DNA of 15,246 bases from an uncultured Eubacteriales bacterium (GCA_949739085.1 CATIYU010000069.1:1-15246), one strand, 5' to 3'; counted from the stretch's first letter, positions 1 to 7,444 are shown. Made by a program: numbers and translations. The notes: a model not told the origin generated them from the sequence alone.

Positions 1-509
1 ATCTGGTGACCATGCGCAACTACGGGCGGAACCTGGTCCAGGATTACGCGGACAAGTTCGGCGTGGAGTTCCATCCCGGCGAGAAGCCCTGGGGCGTCAA
101 GGCTGACGTTATCATGCCCTCTGCCATGCAGAACGACGTTCATATGGAGCACGCCCAGCAGATCGTCGCCAACGGCGTGAAGTACTACATCGAAGTGGCC
201 AATATGCCCACCACCAACGATGCTCTTTTCTTCCTCATGCAGCAGCCCAACATGATCGTGGCCCCCTCCAAGGCCGTCAACGCCGGCGGCGTGGGCGTGT
301 CCGCCCTGGGGATGAGCCAGAACAGCGAGCGTCTGGTCTGGACCGCCGAGGAAGTGGACGAGAAGCTCAAGGGCATCATGAAGACCATCCACAAGATGTC
401 CAAGGAGGCCGCCGAGGAGTACGGTCTGGGCTACAACCTGGTGGCTGGCGCGAACATCGCCGGTTTCAAGAAGGTCGCCGAGGCCATGATGGAGCAGGGC
501 GTTTTCTAA
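1..509 (+). CDS. gdhA: NADP-type glutamate dehydrogenase, C-terminal part (5' end outside window)
   Basis: This is the C-terminal part, about 169 residues, of a hexameric bacterial glutamate dehydrogenase, the cytosolic enzyme that interconverts 2-oxoglutarate plus ammonia and glutamate. The reading frame is open from the left edge, with the first full codon at 3, so the N-terminal substrate domain lies outside. Visible family features are the end of the nucleotide-binding domain (VKADVIMPSAMQNDV), the segment YYIEVANMPTTNDA, the glycine-rich APSKAVNAGGVGVSALGMSQN, and the C-terminal helix with GYNLVAGANIAGFKKVAEAM. The gene ends in TAA at 507-509 and is followed by a strong terminator at 577-610, so it probably ends its transcription unit. 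Nothing looks truncated on the 3' side. Cofactor preference is inferred from the family, because the specificity loop is not in view. Confidence 0.95.
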   Translation, partial: LVTMRNYGRNLVQDYADKFGVEFHPGEKPWGVKADVIMPSAMQNDVHMEHAQQIVANGVKYYIEVANMPTTNDALFFLMQQPNMIVAPSKAVNAGGVGVSALGMSQNSERLVWTAEEVDEKLKGIMKTIHKMSKEAAEEYGLGYNLVAGANIAGFKKVAEAMMEQGVF

Positions 510-576
510 GAAACCAGCAGTTACTTTCTCACCGGCCTGGGAATAGAACAGTACCAGGTCTGCGGAACGCCATTCA

Positions 577-610
577 GGCGGTGCATGGAATTTCTCCATG
601 CACCGCCTTT
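577..610 (+). terminator. Rho-independent terminator after gdhA
   Basis: A perfect 13-bp stem is formed by GGCGGTGCATGGA at 577-589 and its complement at 595-607, with a 5-nt loop. A short T-rich tail (TTT, then GTGCGTCTTC) follows. The stem is very strong but the U-tract is short. It sits 67 bp after the gdhA stop and upstream of the next promoter. Confidence 0.8.
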
Positions 611-664
611 GTGCGTCTTCCCCGTTGGCAGCGCCCCATTTCCTGCAAAAGGAACAGAAAAGGC

Positions 665-693
665 TATACACGGTCCCGCTCTTGTGCTATACT
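665..693 (+). promoter_or_regulatory. Sigma-A-type promoter for the 747-1382 gene
   Basis: The -35 element is TATACA at 665-670, followed by a 17-bp spacer and the -10 element TATACT at 688-693. A TGn extension (TGC at 685-687) precedes the -10. Transcription should start near 700, about 47 nt before the ATG at 747. Confidence 0.65.
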
Positions 694-746
694 ATTTCTT
701 AGAATAGTGGGGTCCCCACACGCGTATGCCAGAGAGGAGACTGTAC

Positions 747-1382
747 ATGTTTCTTATAACAGGCGGGATAGGGCTTTTGGGCTGTATCATCGGAATTATA
801 TTGCTGATTATCTCCTATGTGAAAAATAAAGGGTTTATTCTGGCGTTGATCGTGTTCCTTCTGTGCTTCGTCATTATGGGGGGCAGTATTGTTTTGCAGG
901 CCCGGGGCGGGCTGGACCTCTTCAACAAGGACTTCCCGGAGGATGTCCAGCAGGGGGATGCCGCCGGTGCGCCGGACGGCGATTCCGACACCCCGCCGCA
1001 GGCGGAACCTGCCAGAGTGTCCCTTGACGAGCTGTGCAGCCTGGTGGATGTGGCCCTAACCGGGAATTTTACCGGTAAAAGCGTTACACACGACGAAACT
1101 ACCCTTACAATAAGTGTTTGGCGGGACGGCCTGACGGTGGACACCGCAGACAACGGGACATGGGAGAATGAAAAAACCGCCATGACAGAGCTGGCGGGCT
1201 CTCTCCGCGCCTTAATTGACGCCTGCGGGCCGGAAAACACCGCCTTGAGCCTGCACTTGATGGATGCCCAGAACCAGGAAACAGCTCTGCTTTCCCTTTC
1301 GGAGACGAACGTTACCTACGACATTACAGCGGAGACCCGCATGTCATCCGCCGCGCCGGATGGCGGGACAGACGGGGCCTGA
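747..1382 (+). CDS. Unrecognised membrane protein with two N-terminal helices and a C-terminal extramembrane domain
   Basis: I do not recognise this 211-residue protein. The start at 747 is chosen because AGAGGAGA at 733-740 lies 7 nt upstream; an in-frame ATG at 726 has no comparable site. Residues about 2-24 and 29-50 are two hydrophobic helices separated by the short basic turn YVKNKG. An acidic, Pro/Gly-rich linker follows at about 60-95. The C-terminal region of roughly 100 residues alternates predicted strands (TTLTISVWRDGLTVDT) and a helix (EKTAMTELAGSLRALIDACG), so it looks like a small alpha/beta domain and not disordered sequence. The first 150 bp of the gene are clearly more AT-rich than the flanking genes, partly because of the hydrophobic codons. 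It has its own promoter and appears monocistronic. Which side of the membrane the domain faces is unknown. Confidence 0.8.
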   Translation: MFLITGGIGLLGCIIGIILLIISYVKNKGFILALIVFLLCFVIMGGSIVLQARGGLDLFNKDFPEDVQQGDAAGAPDGDSDTPPQAEPARVSLDELCSLVDVALTGNFTGKSVTHDETTLTISVWRDGLTVDTADNGTWENEKTAMTELAGSLRALIDACGPENTALSLHLMDAQNQETALLSLSETNVTYDITAETRMSSAAPDGGTDGA

Positions 1383-1505
1383 CCGGGGGCACAGAGCCGG
1401 AAACCGGGAAAAATCCGGCGCATTCCTCCAAAAATCGCGAAGCTTCTGTCCTGCGCATCTGTTATCATACATGTGTATCATGTGCCGTCTGGCCTGGCCA
1501 GATCG

Positions 1506-1532
1506 CTTCCTCCTGCGGGAGGAGGGAGGAGG
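1506..1532 (+). promoter_or_regulatory. VanW leader: strong ribosome site next to an anti-SD hairpin
   Basis: The Shine-Dalgarno AGGAGG at 1527-1532 lies 5 nt before the ATG at 1538. Directly upstream, CTTCCTCC (1506-1513) can pair with GGAGGAGG (1518-1525) across a TGCG tetraloop. The same CCTCC could instead pair with the true ribosome site at 1528-1532. The sequence is visible; any regulatory role is inference. Upstream, TGTTATCAT at 1460-1468 resembles an extended -10, but no good -35 is seen. Confidence 0.4.
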
Positions 1533-1537
1533 TTTCT

Positions 1538-3214
1538 ATGACCGGAAAACAGACTGCCCATTCCGGGGCGGTGGACCAGAAAAAGAGGACCGCCAGTAAA
1601 ATCGCCCTCATTGCCGGGGCGGCCCTGGCCGGGGTGCTGACGGGCTGCGCCCTGGGGCTGGGCTTCTACGCCAGCAGCTACGGCGGGGTGTTCCCTGGCG
1701 TGGCGGTGGGGGAGGTGGAATTGGCGGGGCTCTCCTATGAGGAGCTGGACCAGGTTCTCCCTGCGGACCAGCTGTTCCAGGGCGTTGTTACCATCACGGC
1801 GGACGGCCAGGAGTTAGGGCGCTACACCCAAACCCAGCTGGGCGCGGAGGTGGACAAGACCGCCTTGCTGAACGCCGCCTGGGCGGTGGGCCGGGAGCCA
1901 GGCCCACTGGGGTGGTTGAAAAACGCCTGGACCATGTTCCTGGGCCAAACCGGCAGGCAGCTTCTTTTGGAGCCCACCGCCAGCGCCTACAGCCGGGAGG
2001 ACCTTCAGGCCGCCGCCGCGCAGGCGGCGGAGCGGTTTGACCGCCCGCCGGTGGACGGCAGCTATGAGCTCACCCCAGAGGGGGTTTTTGCCACCAATCC
2101 CGCCGAAGGCCGGGCGCTGGATCAAGCGGGCCTGGTCCAGGCCCTGGAGGCTCTGGAGGGCCAGCCCGGCGCGGTGGAGGCCCCCTGGAGCGCCGTTCCT
2201 CCACAGCCTCTGGACCTCCAGGCCATGGCGGAGGCCCTCAACGGGGAGGCCACCCCCGCCCGTTACGACACTGCGCTGGGCCGGGTGGTGGAGGGTGAGG
2301 TGGGCGTGTCCCTGGACGCGGAGGCCGCCGCCTTCGTCCTGTCCGCCGCCGGACCCGGGGAGACGGTCCTGCTGCCCGCTGAGACCCTCTACCCCTCCCT
2401 CACCGCCCAGGAGCTGGAGGCCGTGCTGTTCCGGGACGTGCTGGGCTCCGCCACCACCACAGTCAGCGGCACCAGCGCGCGGCGCGGCAACGTCAAGCTC
2501 TCCGGGGCCCTTATCAACGGTGCTGTTCTCAACGACGGGGACGTGTTCGACTACAACCAGACGGTGGGCGAGCGGACCACCGCCCGGGGATTCGGCGCGG
2601 CGGCCAGCTACGTCAACGGCCAGACCGTGGACACCGTGGGCGGCGGCATCTGCCAGACCTCCAGCACGCTCTATCTGGCGGCGCTGCTGTCCAACCTGGA
2701 GATCGTGGAGCGGTATAACCACCGCTTCTGGCCCGGGTACATTGAGCTGGGGATGGACGCCACCGTCAGTTGGGGCGGGCCGGAGTTCCGGTTCCGCAAC
2801 AACACTGGCTACCCCATCCGCATTGACGTCAGCTACGTAAACAGCAAGCTGACCATCACCATCATGGGTACCAAGACGGATGATACATACGTGGAAATGT
2901 CCCATGAGCTGCTCAGCACCACCGGCTATGAGACGGAATACGAGGAAACCACCGCGCTGGCCCCAGGGGTGGAGAGGCAGAGGCAGAGCGGCTACACCGG
3001 CTATGAGGTTGTCAGCTACCGCAGCGTCTACAGCGGCGACGGCACGCTGCTCAGCCGCCAGGTGGAGGACAAGAGCGTCTACAAGAGCCGCAACCAGATT
3101 ATCGAGGTGGGCACGGCTCCGCCGGAAGGGGACGCCGCGCCTGGAAACGACTCGGACCTTCCCATTACTCAGCCTGGGGAGGAGGGGGACGAACCGGTTC
3201 TCCCGCCGGAGTAG
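1538..3214 (+). CDS. VanW-family cell-envelope protein with PG-binding-4-like and G5-like regions
   Basis: This 558-residue protein is probably anchored in the membrane and faces the cell wall. A basic N-terminus is followed by a hydrophobic helix at about residues 20-46. Residues about 55-290 form the repeated alpha/beta region usual before VanW (PG_binding_4-like), seen as AGLSYEELDQVL and later SLTAQELEAVL. The VanW domain spans about 305-435, with DVFDYNQTVGERT, the hallmark GGGICQTSSTLYLAAL, YNHRFWPGYIELGMDATV and FRNNTGYPIRI. A G5-like C-terminus follows (SGYTGYEVVSYRSVY and YKSRNQIIEVGT), then a short acidic Pro-rich tail. The molecular function of VanW is not established; the name comes from a vancomycin-resistance cluster, and this chromosomal copy does not itself imply resistance. 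The length is normal for the family and the gene is intact, monocistronic and followed by a terminator. Confidence 0.9.
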   Translation: MTGKQTAHSGAVDQKKRTASKIALIAGAALAGVLTGCALGLGFYASSYGGVFPGVAVGEVELAGLSYEELDQVLPADQLFQGVVTITADGQELGRYTQTQLGAEVDKTALLNAAWAVGREPGPLGWLKNAWTMFLGQTGRQLLLEPTASAYSREDLQAAAAQAAERFDRPPVDGSYELTPEGVFATNPAEGRALDQAGLVQALEALEGQPGAVEAPWSAVPPQPLDLQAMAEALNGEATPARYDTALGRVVEGEVGVSLDAEAAAFVLSAAGPGETVLLPAETLYPSLTAQELEAVLFRDVLGSATTTVSGTSARRGNVKLSGALINGAVLNDGDVFDYNQTVGERTTARGFGAAASYVNGQTVDTVGGGICQTSSTLYLAALLSNLEIVERYNHRFWPGYIELGMDATVSWGGPEFRFRNNTGYPIRIDVSYVNSKLTITIMGTKTDDTYVEMSHELLSTTGYETEYEETTALAPGVERQRQSGYTGYEVVSYRSVYSGDGTLLSRQVEDKSVYKSRNQIIEVGTAPPEGDAAPGNDSDLPITQPGEEGDEPVLPPE

Positions 3215-3226
3215 GGATGTCGGAGA

Positions 3227-3261
3227 AGGGGCAGGGGGCCGTTCCCCGCCCCTCCTTTTTT
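3227..3261 (+). terminator. Rho-independent terminator after the VanW gene
   Basis: AGGGGC-A-GGGG (3227-3237, with one bulged A) pairs with CCCCGCCCCT (3244-3253). TCC and six T residues (3256-3261) follow. It lies 12 bp after the VanW stop codon and only 8 bp before the next -35 element. Confidence 0.85.
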
Positions 3262-3268
3262 CCGGTAA

Positions 3269-3297
3269 TGGACATTTTCCCCATTGCGTGTTATAAT
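3269..3297 (+). promoter_or_regulatory. Promoter for the YhaN-like / PF06541 gene pair
   Basis: TGGACA at 3269-3274, a 17-bp spacer and a consensus TATAAT at 3292-3297, preceded by TG at 3289-3290 (extended -10). It starts immediately after the VanW terminator. A second TATAAT at 3313-3318 has no -35 partner. Confidence 0.8.
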
Positions 3298-3341
3298 GGG
3301 CCAACCGTATTTTATAATAGAATGGGGGATGAAGCCGTTCT

Positions 3342-5069
3342 ATGGAGATAAAGAAGCTGGCCGCCGCCTTCGGGCAGCGGGAACCCGCTGTGCTGGACCT
3401 TGCGCCGGGCCTGAACATCATAAAAACGCCCAGCGAGGCCAGTACAGCCGCCTGGACCGCCTTCCTGGAGTACATGCTCTACGGGCCTGACCCCGGCGGA
3501 CCGCCCCGCAGTGCCGCCGCCCACGGCCACTTGGAGACCGCCACGGTCTGGGGACCCATCACGGTGGCCCGCTGGACCGCAGCGCCGGAGGCGCCCATGG
3601 GCGCGTTCTCCGCCGTGTACACCGGAGGGATACAGCCTGTGGCCCACCTTACCGCCGCCAACTGCGGCGAGGCCCTTTTGGGCGTGCCCCGAGCGGTCTT
3701 CGACCGCCGGGCGTTGGTCCGGGCCCCGGCCCCGGCGGACGGAACTGCCGCCTTGGAGGAGCTGCGCTCTCTCACCGGCGTCCTGGCGGAGGACCAGACG
3801 GAATACGCCCTGCTCCAGGACCGGGCAGCCCAGCTCCAGGAGCAGCTAGACCGCCACGACAAGGCGGACCGCCGGGAAGCCGCCCTGGCCGCAGAGAACG
3901 CCCATCTGGACTTTGTCTCCGCCCGGGACAAGGTAAAGACCATGGAGGCATCTCAGAAAACGCCGCCCTCTAAGGCCCAGCTCACCGCCCTGCGCTCCGC
4001 CCTGGACCACCTGGAGGCCCAGAGCGGGCCCATCCAGCAGGCCCGGCAGCGCATGGAGCAGGCCGCGAGAGCCGAGCAGTTTGCCCTGTCCGCCTTGGAC
4101 GCCCAAGAGCCTGCCAAACCCAAGGAGACGGAGCCGCCGCCCAAGCCCTCCTGGCAGGGGGCCTGTTGGTCGCTGTTGGCGGGGGTGGTCATGGGAATCA
4201 TCGCCTTCGTTGTGTACCGGAATTGGCTGCTGGCGGCGGGCATTGGCGTGGGACTCTTCGCCGTGCTGGCAGCGCTCACCGTCATCGGGCCGCTGACCCG
4301 GGAGAAGAAAGAGTGGGCCGTCCGCCACGGAGAACTGTCCCGGCAGCGGACCAAGGAGGAGAGCGCCTACGCCGCCCTGGCTCAAAACGCCGGAGCCGCC
4401 CGCGCCGCCCACCAGGAGGCCGAGGCCGCCTATCACACCCTGAAGAGCAACTACAAGGACGGTCTGGAGCAGGCGCTAGCCCTGGTGCACTCCTTCCGGC
4501 CCTTTGCCAAGGACCTGGCGGACGCCCGCCAGGCGGTAGCCGACGGGATGCTCCTGCGCCGGGAGCTGGATGACGCCCTCCTGGAGGAGGCGGAAGCCCG
4601 TCAGCGGTGGGAAGCCCTCCAGCAGGAAGCCGTCTATCCCCTGCCGCCACCGGTAAAACGCCCTGCGGAGGGCCGGGAATGGCTTCGCCGGGAGTTGGCG
4701 GACGCCACCGCGCAGCTGGATATCCTCCAGGCCCGGTTCACCGAGACCCTGGAAAAACAGGCCGAGGAGCTCTACGCCCGGCTGAGCCAGACCCACTACC
4801 GGCCCGGAGAGACCCTGGCCGGAGATGCCGGACGGCAGATGTATCTGGCGGCGCAGCTGGCTATGTGCGGCCTGGCCCTGCCCGGAACCGTTCCCCTGCT
4901 TCTGGAAGGGGCTCTGGACTGTCTGGACGGCGACGGCCTGACCGCAGCCCTGGACTGTCTAACCGGTCTCTCTCAGACCCGGCAGGTCCTCCTGGTGACC
5001 TGCATGGACCGGGAGGCCTCCTGCCTGCGGCGGACCCACCCGGACCGGTTTTATCTTATCAAAATTTGA
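3342..5069 (+). CDS. YhaN/SbcC-like coiled-coil membrane protein with degenerate ATPase motifs
   Basis: This 575-residue protein has the layout of clostridial YhaN-like ATPases, relatives of SbcC/Rad50: an N-terminal P-loop half, a long coiled coil, and a C-terminal ABC half. The expected Walker A near residue 30 (family type APNESGKSTW) reads TPSEASTAAW, so the phosphate-binding GKST is replaced by STAA with length kept. The C-terminal signature (LSxGT type) reads ETLAGDAGRQMYLAAQLA, and the Walker B (LDDAL type) reads PLLLEGALDCLD. The flanking fold sequence is preserved (LNII; AFLEYMLYG; TRQVLLVTC). Charged, Ala/Gln-rich helices fill about 140-265 and 325-500. They are interrupted at about 276-317 by two hydrophobic helices, so the protein is probably membrane-bound. 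The ATG at 3342 is the first in-frame start after an in-frame stop; GGGGG at 3324-3328 is a weak, distant ribosome site. No SbcD-type nuclease gene is adjacent. It probably does not hydrolyse ATP. Confidence 0.7.
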   Translation: MEIKKLAAAFGQREPAVLDLAPGLNIIKTPSEASTAAWTAFLEYMLYGPDPGGPPRSAAAHGHLETATVWGPITVARWTAAPEAPMGAFSAVYTGGIQPVAHLTAANCGEALLGVPRAVFDRRALVRAPAPADGTAALEELRSLTGVLAEDQTEYALLQDRAAQLQEQLDRHDKADRREAALAAENAHLDFVSARDKVKTMEASQKTPPSKAQLTALRSALDHLEAQSGPIQQARQRMEQAARAEQFALSALDAQEPAKPKETEPPPKPSWQGACWSLLAGVVMGIIAFVVYRNWLLAAGIGVGLFAVLAALTVIGPLTREKKEWAVRHGELSRQRTKEESAYAALAQNAGAARAAHQEAEAAYHTLKSNYKDGLEQALALVHSFRPFAKDLADARQAVADGMLLRRELDDALLEEAEARQRWEALQQEAVYPLPPPVKRPAEGREWLRRELADATAQLDILQARFTETLEKQAEELYARLSQTHYRPGETLAGDAGRQMYLAAQLAMCGLALPGTVPLLLEGALDCLDGDGLTAALDCLTGLSQTRQVLLVTCMDREASCLRRTHPDRFYLIKI

Positions 5070-5079
5070 GGTGCTGCCT

Positions 5080-6015
5080 ATGTCCTTTTCTGAAATGGCT
5101 GCCGCCGTGGGGCGCGGGCCCTGGGCGATGGCCGCTTTCCTCTTTCTCCTCCTGCTGCTCTACAGCTTTCTGGGCTGGTGCGGCGAGATGGTCTACTGTT
5201 CCCTGGGCCAGATGCGGCTGTGCGAGAAGCGGGGATTCCTCAACGGACCCATCTGTCCCATCTACGGTCACGGCGCGCTGCTGGTGCTGGCCGCCCTGGA
5301 CGGCGGCTGTGAAAATCCTCTGCTGACCTTCCTACTGGGGGCGCTGCTTACCAGCGCGGTGGAGTACGTCACCAGCTTCGCCATGGAGAAGCTCTTCCAC
5401 ATGCGCTGGTGGGACTACTCCGGCAGACGCTTCAACCTGAACGGGCGGGTCTGCCTGCGCAACTCCGCCCTCTTCGGCGTGGGCTGCGTGGTGCTCTGCC
5501 ACGGCGTGGGCCCCGCGCTGAACGCCTTTACCGGCTACCTGGTGGAGGCCCGCAACGGGGTGCTGATGGCCCAGGCGCTCTTCCTCCTCTATGCGGCGGA
5601 TGTTGTGCTGTCCGTGCGCTCTGCCATCCAGATCGGCAGCAGGCTGGAGAAACTGCACCAGATCCACGAGGAGCTCTCCCAGCGGCTGGAGCAGCTGAGG
5701 GCGGAGCAGCAGCGGGCAATGGAGGCCCAACGGGTCCGGCTGGAAGAGGCGGTAAACGCCGCCCGCCGGGGCGCGGAGGAGCGGCGGGAGGAGGCGGTCC
5801 ACGCCATCCAGTCCCGGCTGGAGCCCCTGGGCAGCGAGTTCGCCCAGCGGCTGGAGGCCGTCAAGGCGGAGGCCCGCCAGCGTATGCACGCCCTCTGCGA
5901 AAAGCCGGACGCCTTCGAGCGGCGGCTGCTGCGGTCCTTCCCGTCCATGCGCTCCCTGCGGCACGGGGAGGCCCTGGAAAAATTGCGTGAATACATGGAA
6001 AACCGGGGAAACTAG
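5080..6015 (+). CDS. PF06541 (CmpB-like) multipass membrane protein with a C-terminal coiled coil
   Basis: Annotated in relatives as 'putative ABC transporter permease', this family (PF06541) has no demonstrated transport role that I know of. The start at 5080 is preferred over a GTG at 5071 because GAGGTG (5068-5073) then sits 6 nt upstream; the protein has 311 residues. Five hydrophobic segments lie at about 15-32, 62-75, 82-100, 128-150 and 160-182. The family motif FLNGPICPIYGHGA follows the first helix, and a WWDYSGRRFNLNGRVCLRNS stretch follows the third. From about residue 188 to the end there is a charged helical tail with heptad-like spacing (EELSQRLEQLRAEQQRAME) that should form a cytosolic coiled coil. 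The gene begins 10 nt after the YhaN-like gene and shares its promoter, so the two products may act together at the membrane. No ABC ATPase partner is visible other than that degenerate neighbour. Confidence 0.8.
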   Translation: MSFSEMAAAVGRGPWAMAAFLFLLLLLYSFLGWCGEMVYCSLGQMRLCEKRGFLNGPICPIYGHGALLVLAALDGGCENPLLTFLLGALLTSAVEYVTSFAMEKLFHMRWWDYSGRRFNLNGRVCLRNSALFGVGCVVLCHGVGPALNAFTGYLVEARNGVLMAQALFLLYAADVVLSVRSAIQIGSRLEKLHQIHEELSQRLEQLRAEQQRAMEAQRVRLEEAVNAARRGAEERREEAVHAIQSRLEPLGSEFAQRLEAVKAEARQRMHALCEKPDAFERRLLRSFPSMRSLRHGEALEKLREYMENRGN

Positions 6016-6050
6016 CCAACAGAGCGGAACGCCCCGGCAAAAAGTGTATG

Positions 6051-6071
6051 TATAATATTGGATATAAGGAG
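6051..6071 (+). promoter_or_regulatory. Possible -10 element and ribosome site of the Mrp gene
   Basis: A consensus TATAAT lies at 6051-6056, but no good -35 stands 15-18 bp upstream (17 bp upstream reads AACGCC). The ribosome site AAGGAG at 6066-6071 lies 9 nt before the ATG at 6081 and decides that start over the ATG at 6048. Read-through from the upstream gene is equally possible, since there is no terminator in the 65-bp gap. Confidence 0.35.
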
Positions 6072-6080
6072 ATTACAGCT

Positions 6081-6914
6081 ATGGCAGAATGTACCCACGA
6101 TTGCAGCTCCTGCGGCGAGAGCTGCGGAGAGCGCACCCAGCCCCAGTCCTTCCTTAAGGACCACAACAGCGCGGCCCGGGTGGGCAAGGTCTTTGGCGTT
6201 GTGTCCGGCAAGGGCGGCGTCGGCAAGTCTATGGTGTCCAGCCAGTTGGCCGTGCTGATGAAGCGCAGGGGCTACAAGACTGGCATCCTGGACGCGGACG
6301 TCACCGGCCCTTCTATCCCCAAGTGCTTTGGCGTGCGCCAGCGGGCCATGGGCGACGAGCGGGGGATGCTCCCGGTGGAGACCACTGGCGGCATCCAGAT
6401 GATCAGCGTCAACCTGCTTCTGGAAAACGAGACTGACCCGGTGCTGTGGCGGGGCCCGGTCATCGGCGGTGTGGTGACCCAGTTCTGGACGGACGTGATC
6501 TGGGATGTGGACTATCTCTTCGTGGATATGCCCCCGGGCACCGGCGATGTGGCGCTGAGCGTATTTCAGTCCCTGCCTCTGGACGGTATCCTGATCGTGG
6601 CCTCCCCCCAGGAGCTGGTGAGCATGGTGGTGGAAAAGGCGGTCAAAATGGCGGAGATGATGGATGTGCCCATTGTAGGCGTGGTGGAGAACATGAGCTA
6701 TCTTCGGTGTCCGGACTGCGGCAAGGAGATTCCCCTCTTTGGCGTGGGCAAGACGGAGGCCGCCGCCCAGGCCCACGGCCTGCCGCTGCTGGCCCGTATG
6801 CCCCTGGACCCGAGTCTGGCCCAGCTGGTGGACCAGGGCCGCATAGAGGACTTCCAGGGCGACTGGCTGGCTGGCGCTGCGGACGCCGTGGAGAAATTTG
6901 AACGCAAGTCGTAA
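6081..6914 (+). CDS. mrp: Mrp/NBP35-family P-loop ATPase, Fe-S cluster carrier
   Basis: This 277-residue cytosolic protein belongs to the Mrp/ApbC/Nbp35 group, which binds and transfers [4Fe-4S] clusters to apoproteins in an ATP-dependent way. The N-terminus carries C4-x3-C8-x2-C11-x3-C15, as in clostridial and Nbp35-like members. The deviant Walker A is SGKGGVGKS at about 42-50, with the signature lysine K44 and K49. DADVTGPSIP, the switch region DMPPGTGDVALS and VENMSYLRCPDCGKEIPLFG follow. C210 and C213 of that CPDC are the pair expected to bridge the dimer cluster. The start at 6081 is set by AAGGAG 9 nt upstream. All key residues are present and the length is normal. A strong bidirectional terminator follows. 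No Fe-S client or assembly gene is adjacent, so its targets cannot be read from context. Confidence 0.93.
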   Translation: MAECTHDCSSCGESCGERTQPQSFLKDHNSAARVGKVFGVVSGKGGVGKSMVSSQLAVLMKRRGYKTGILDADVTGPSIPKCFGVRQRAMGDERGMLPVETTGGIQMISVNLLLENETDPVLWRGPVIGGVVTQFWTDVIWDVDYLFVDMPPGTGDVALSVFQSLPLDGILIVASPQELVSMVVEKAVKMAEMMDVPIVGVVENMSYLRCPDCGKEIPLFGVGKTEAAAQAHGLPLLARMPLDPSLAQLVDQGRIEDFQGDWLAGAADAVEKFERKS

Positions 6915-6925
6915 AAATGGGGGCA

Positions 6926-6962
6926 AAAAATACCGGCCGTCTTCAAAACGGCCGGTATTTTT
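6926..6962. terminator. Bidirectional terminator between the convergent Mrp and MarR genes
   Basis: AAAAATACCGGCCGT (6926-6940) and ACGGCCGGTATTTTT (6948-6962) form a perfect 15-bp inverted repeat with a 7-nt loop. The A/T flanks give a U-tract on both strands, so it can serve Mrp (plus) and the MarR gene (minus), which ends at 7007. Confidence 0.9.
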
Positions 6963-7006
6963 CATAAAAGAAGAGGCCCCGCAGCCTCCAAGGCGAGACA
7001 ACGCTG

Positions 7007-7444
7007 TCATCGCTCCTCCAGGAGGGCTGCGTCCACATTTTCCGCCACCCGGTCGAGAAGACAGCGCAGCCGCTCCACCTCCCCGCCAGAAAAACCCCTG
7101 AAGAGCAGGCCGCTGTACTGGCGCTGAAGGGCGCGGCCCTGCTCCACAATTGGTCCGGCGGCACTGGTGAGCCGGAGATGTATGGTCTTCCGGTTCCCCG
7201 CCAGGCGGAACCGCTCCAGAAGGCCCCGGGCCGTCAGAGCGTCGATCCCGGCGGAGACATGGGATTTTGCCAGACGGCGCTTTTCCACCATGTCCCGGGC
7301 GGTGTCGTATTCCGGGTTGTTGGCCAGAAAGAGGAGAATATCCACCTCCAACTGGGTGAGGCCGTACTGCTCCAGCAGGGGCAGGAACAGGAGCCCATAG
7401 AGTTTACGAAGGCTCTGAGAACGGAGGAAAAACGCAGGCAGCAT
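7007..7444 (-). CDS. MarR-family transcriptional regulator
   Basis: This 145-residue protein has the size and pattern of a MarR winged-helix repressor, which dimerises and usually releases DNA on binding a small ligand. The core runs from about residue 28: LTQLEVDILLFLANNPEYDT, then TARDMVEKRRLAKSHVSAGI as helix-turn-helix, DALTARGLLERF as the following helix, and a wing with AGNRKTIHLRLT. N- and C-terminal helices (about 1-27 and 105-145) should form the dimer interface. The start at 7444 is supported by AGGAGG (7450-7455) 5 nt upstream. The gene has its own promoter at 7476-7504 and an inverted repeat at the transcription start, so autorepression is likely. No transporter or enzyme gene is divergent from it, so its wider regulon is not evident. 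No ligand-specific residues can be recognised. Confidence 0.88.
   Translation of the reverse strand: MLPAFFLRSQSLRKLYGLLFLPLLEQYGLTQLEVDILLFLANNPEYDTARDMVEKRRLAKSHVSAGIDALTARGLLERFRLAGNRKTIHLRLTSAAGPIVEQGRALQRQYSGLLFRGFSGGEVERLRCLLDRVAENVDAALLEER

Noticed and set aside
536..558. Short inverted repeat CCTGG/CCAGG after gdhA
   Set aside because: Only 5 bp with a 13-nt loop and no T-tract; the 13-bp terminator just downstream explains the region.
1538..3214. VanW and the VanY remnant as a vancomycin-resistance cluster
   Set aside because: They lie 12 kb apart on opposite strands, with no vanH, vanA/B-type ligase or vanX nearby, and both families are common in ordinary clostridial chromosomes.
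1814..3475. A 553-codon open frame on the minus strand opposite the VanW gene
   Set aside because: It is a GC-rich antisense shadow with low-complexity Gly/Ala/Val/His sequence, no ribosome site and no family motif. The plus strand carries clear VanW motifs over the same DNA.
4166..5326. Long Pro/Arg/Gly-rich open frames overlapping the YhaN-like gene
   Set aside because: Their composition is typical of frame-shifted high-GC coding DNA, and the start sites lack ribosome sites.
5080..6015. Calling this gene an ABC transporter permease
   Set aside because: PF06541 is named that way by automatic annotation, but no functional ABC ATPase is linked to it and transport is unproven.
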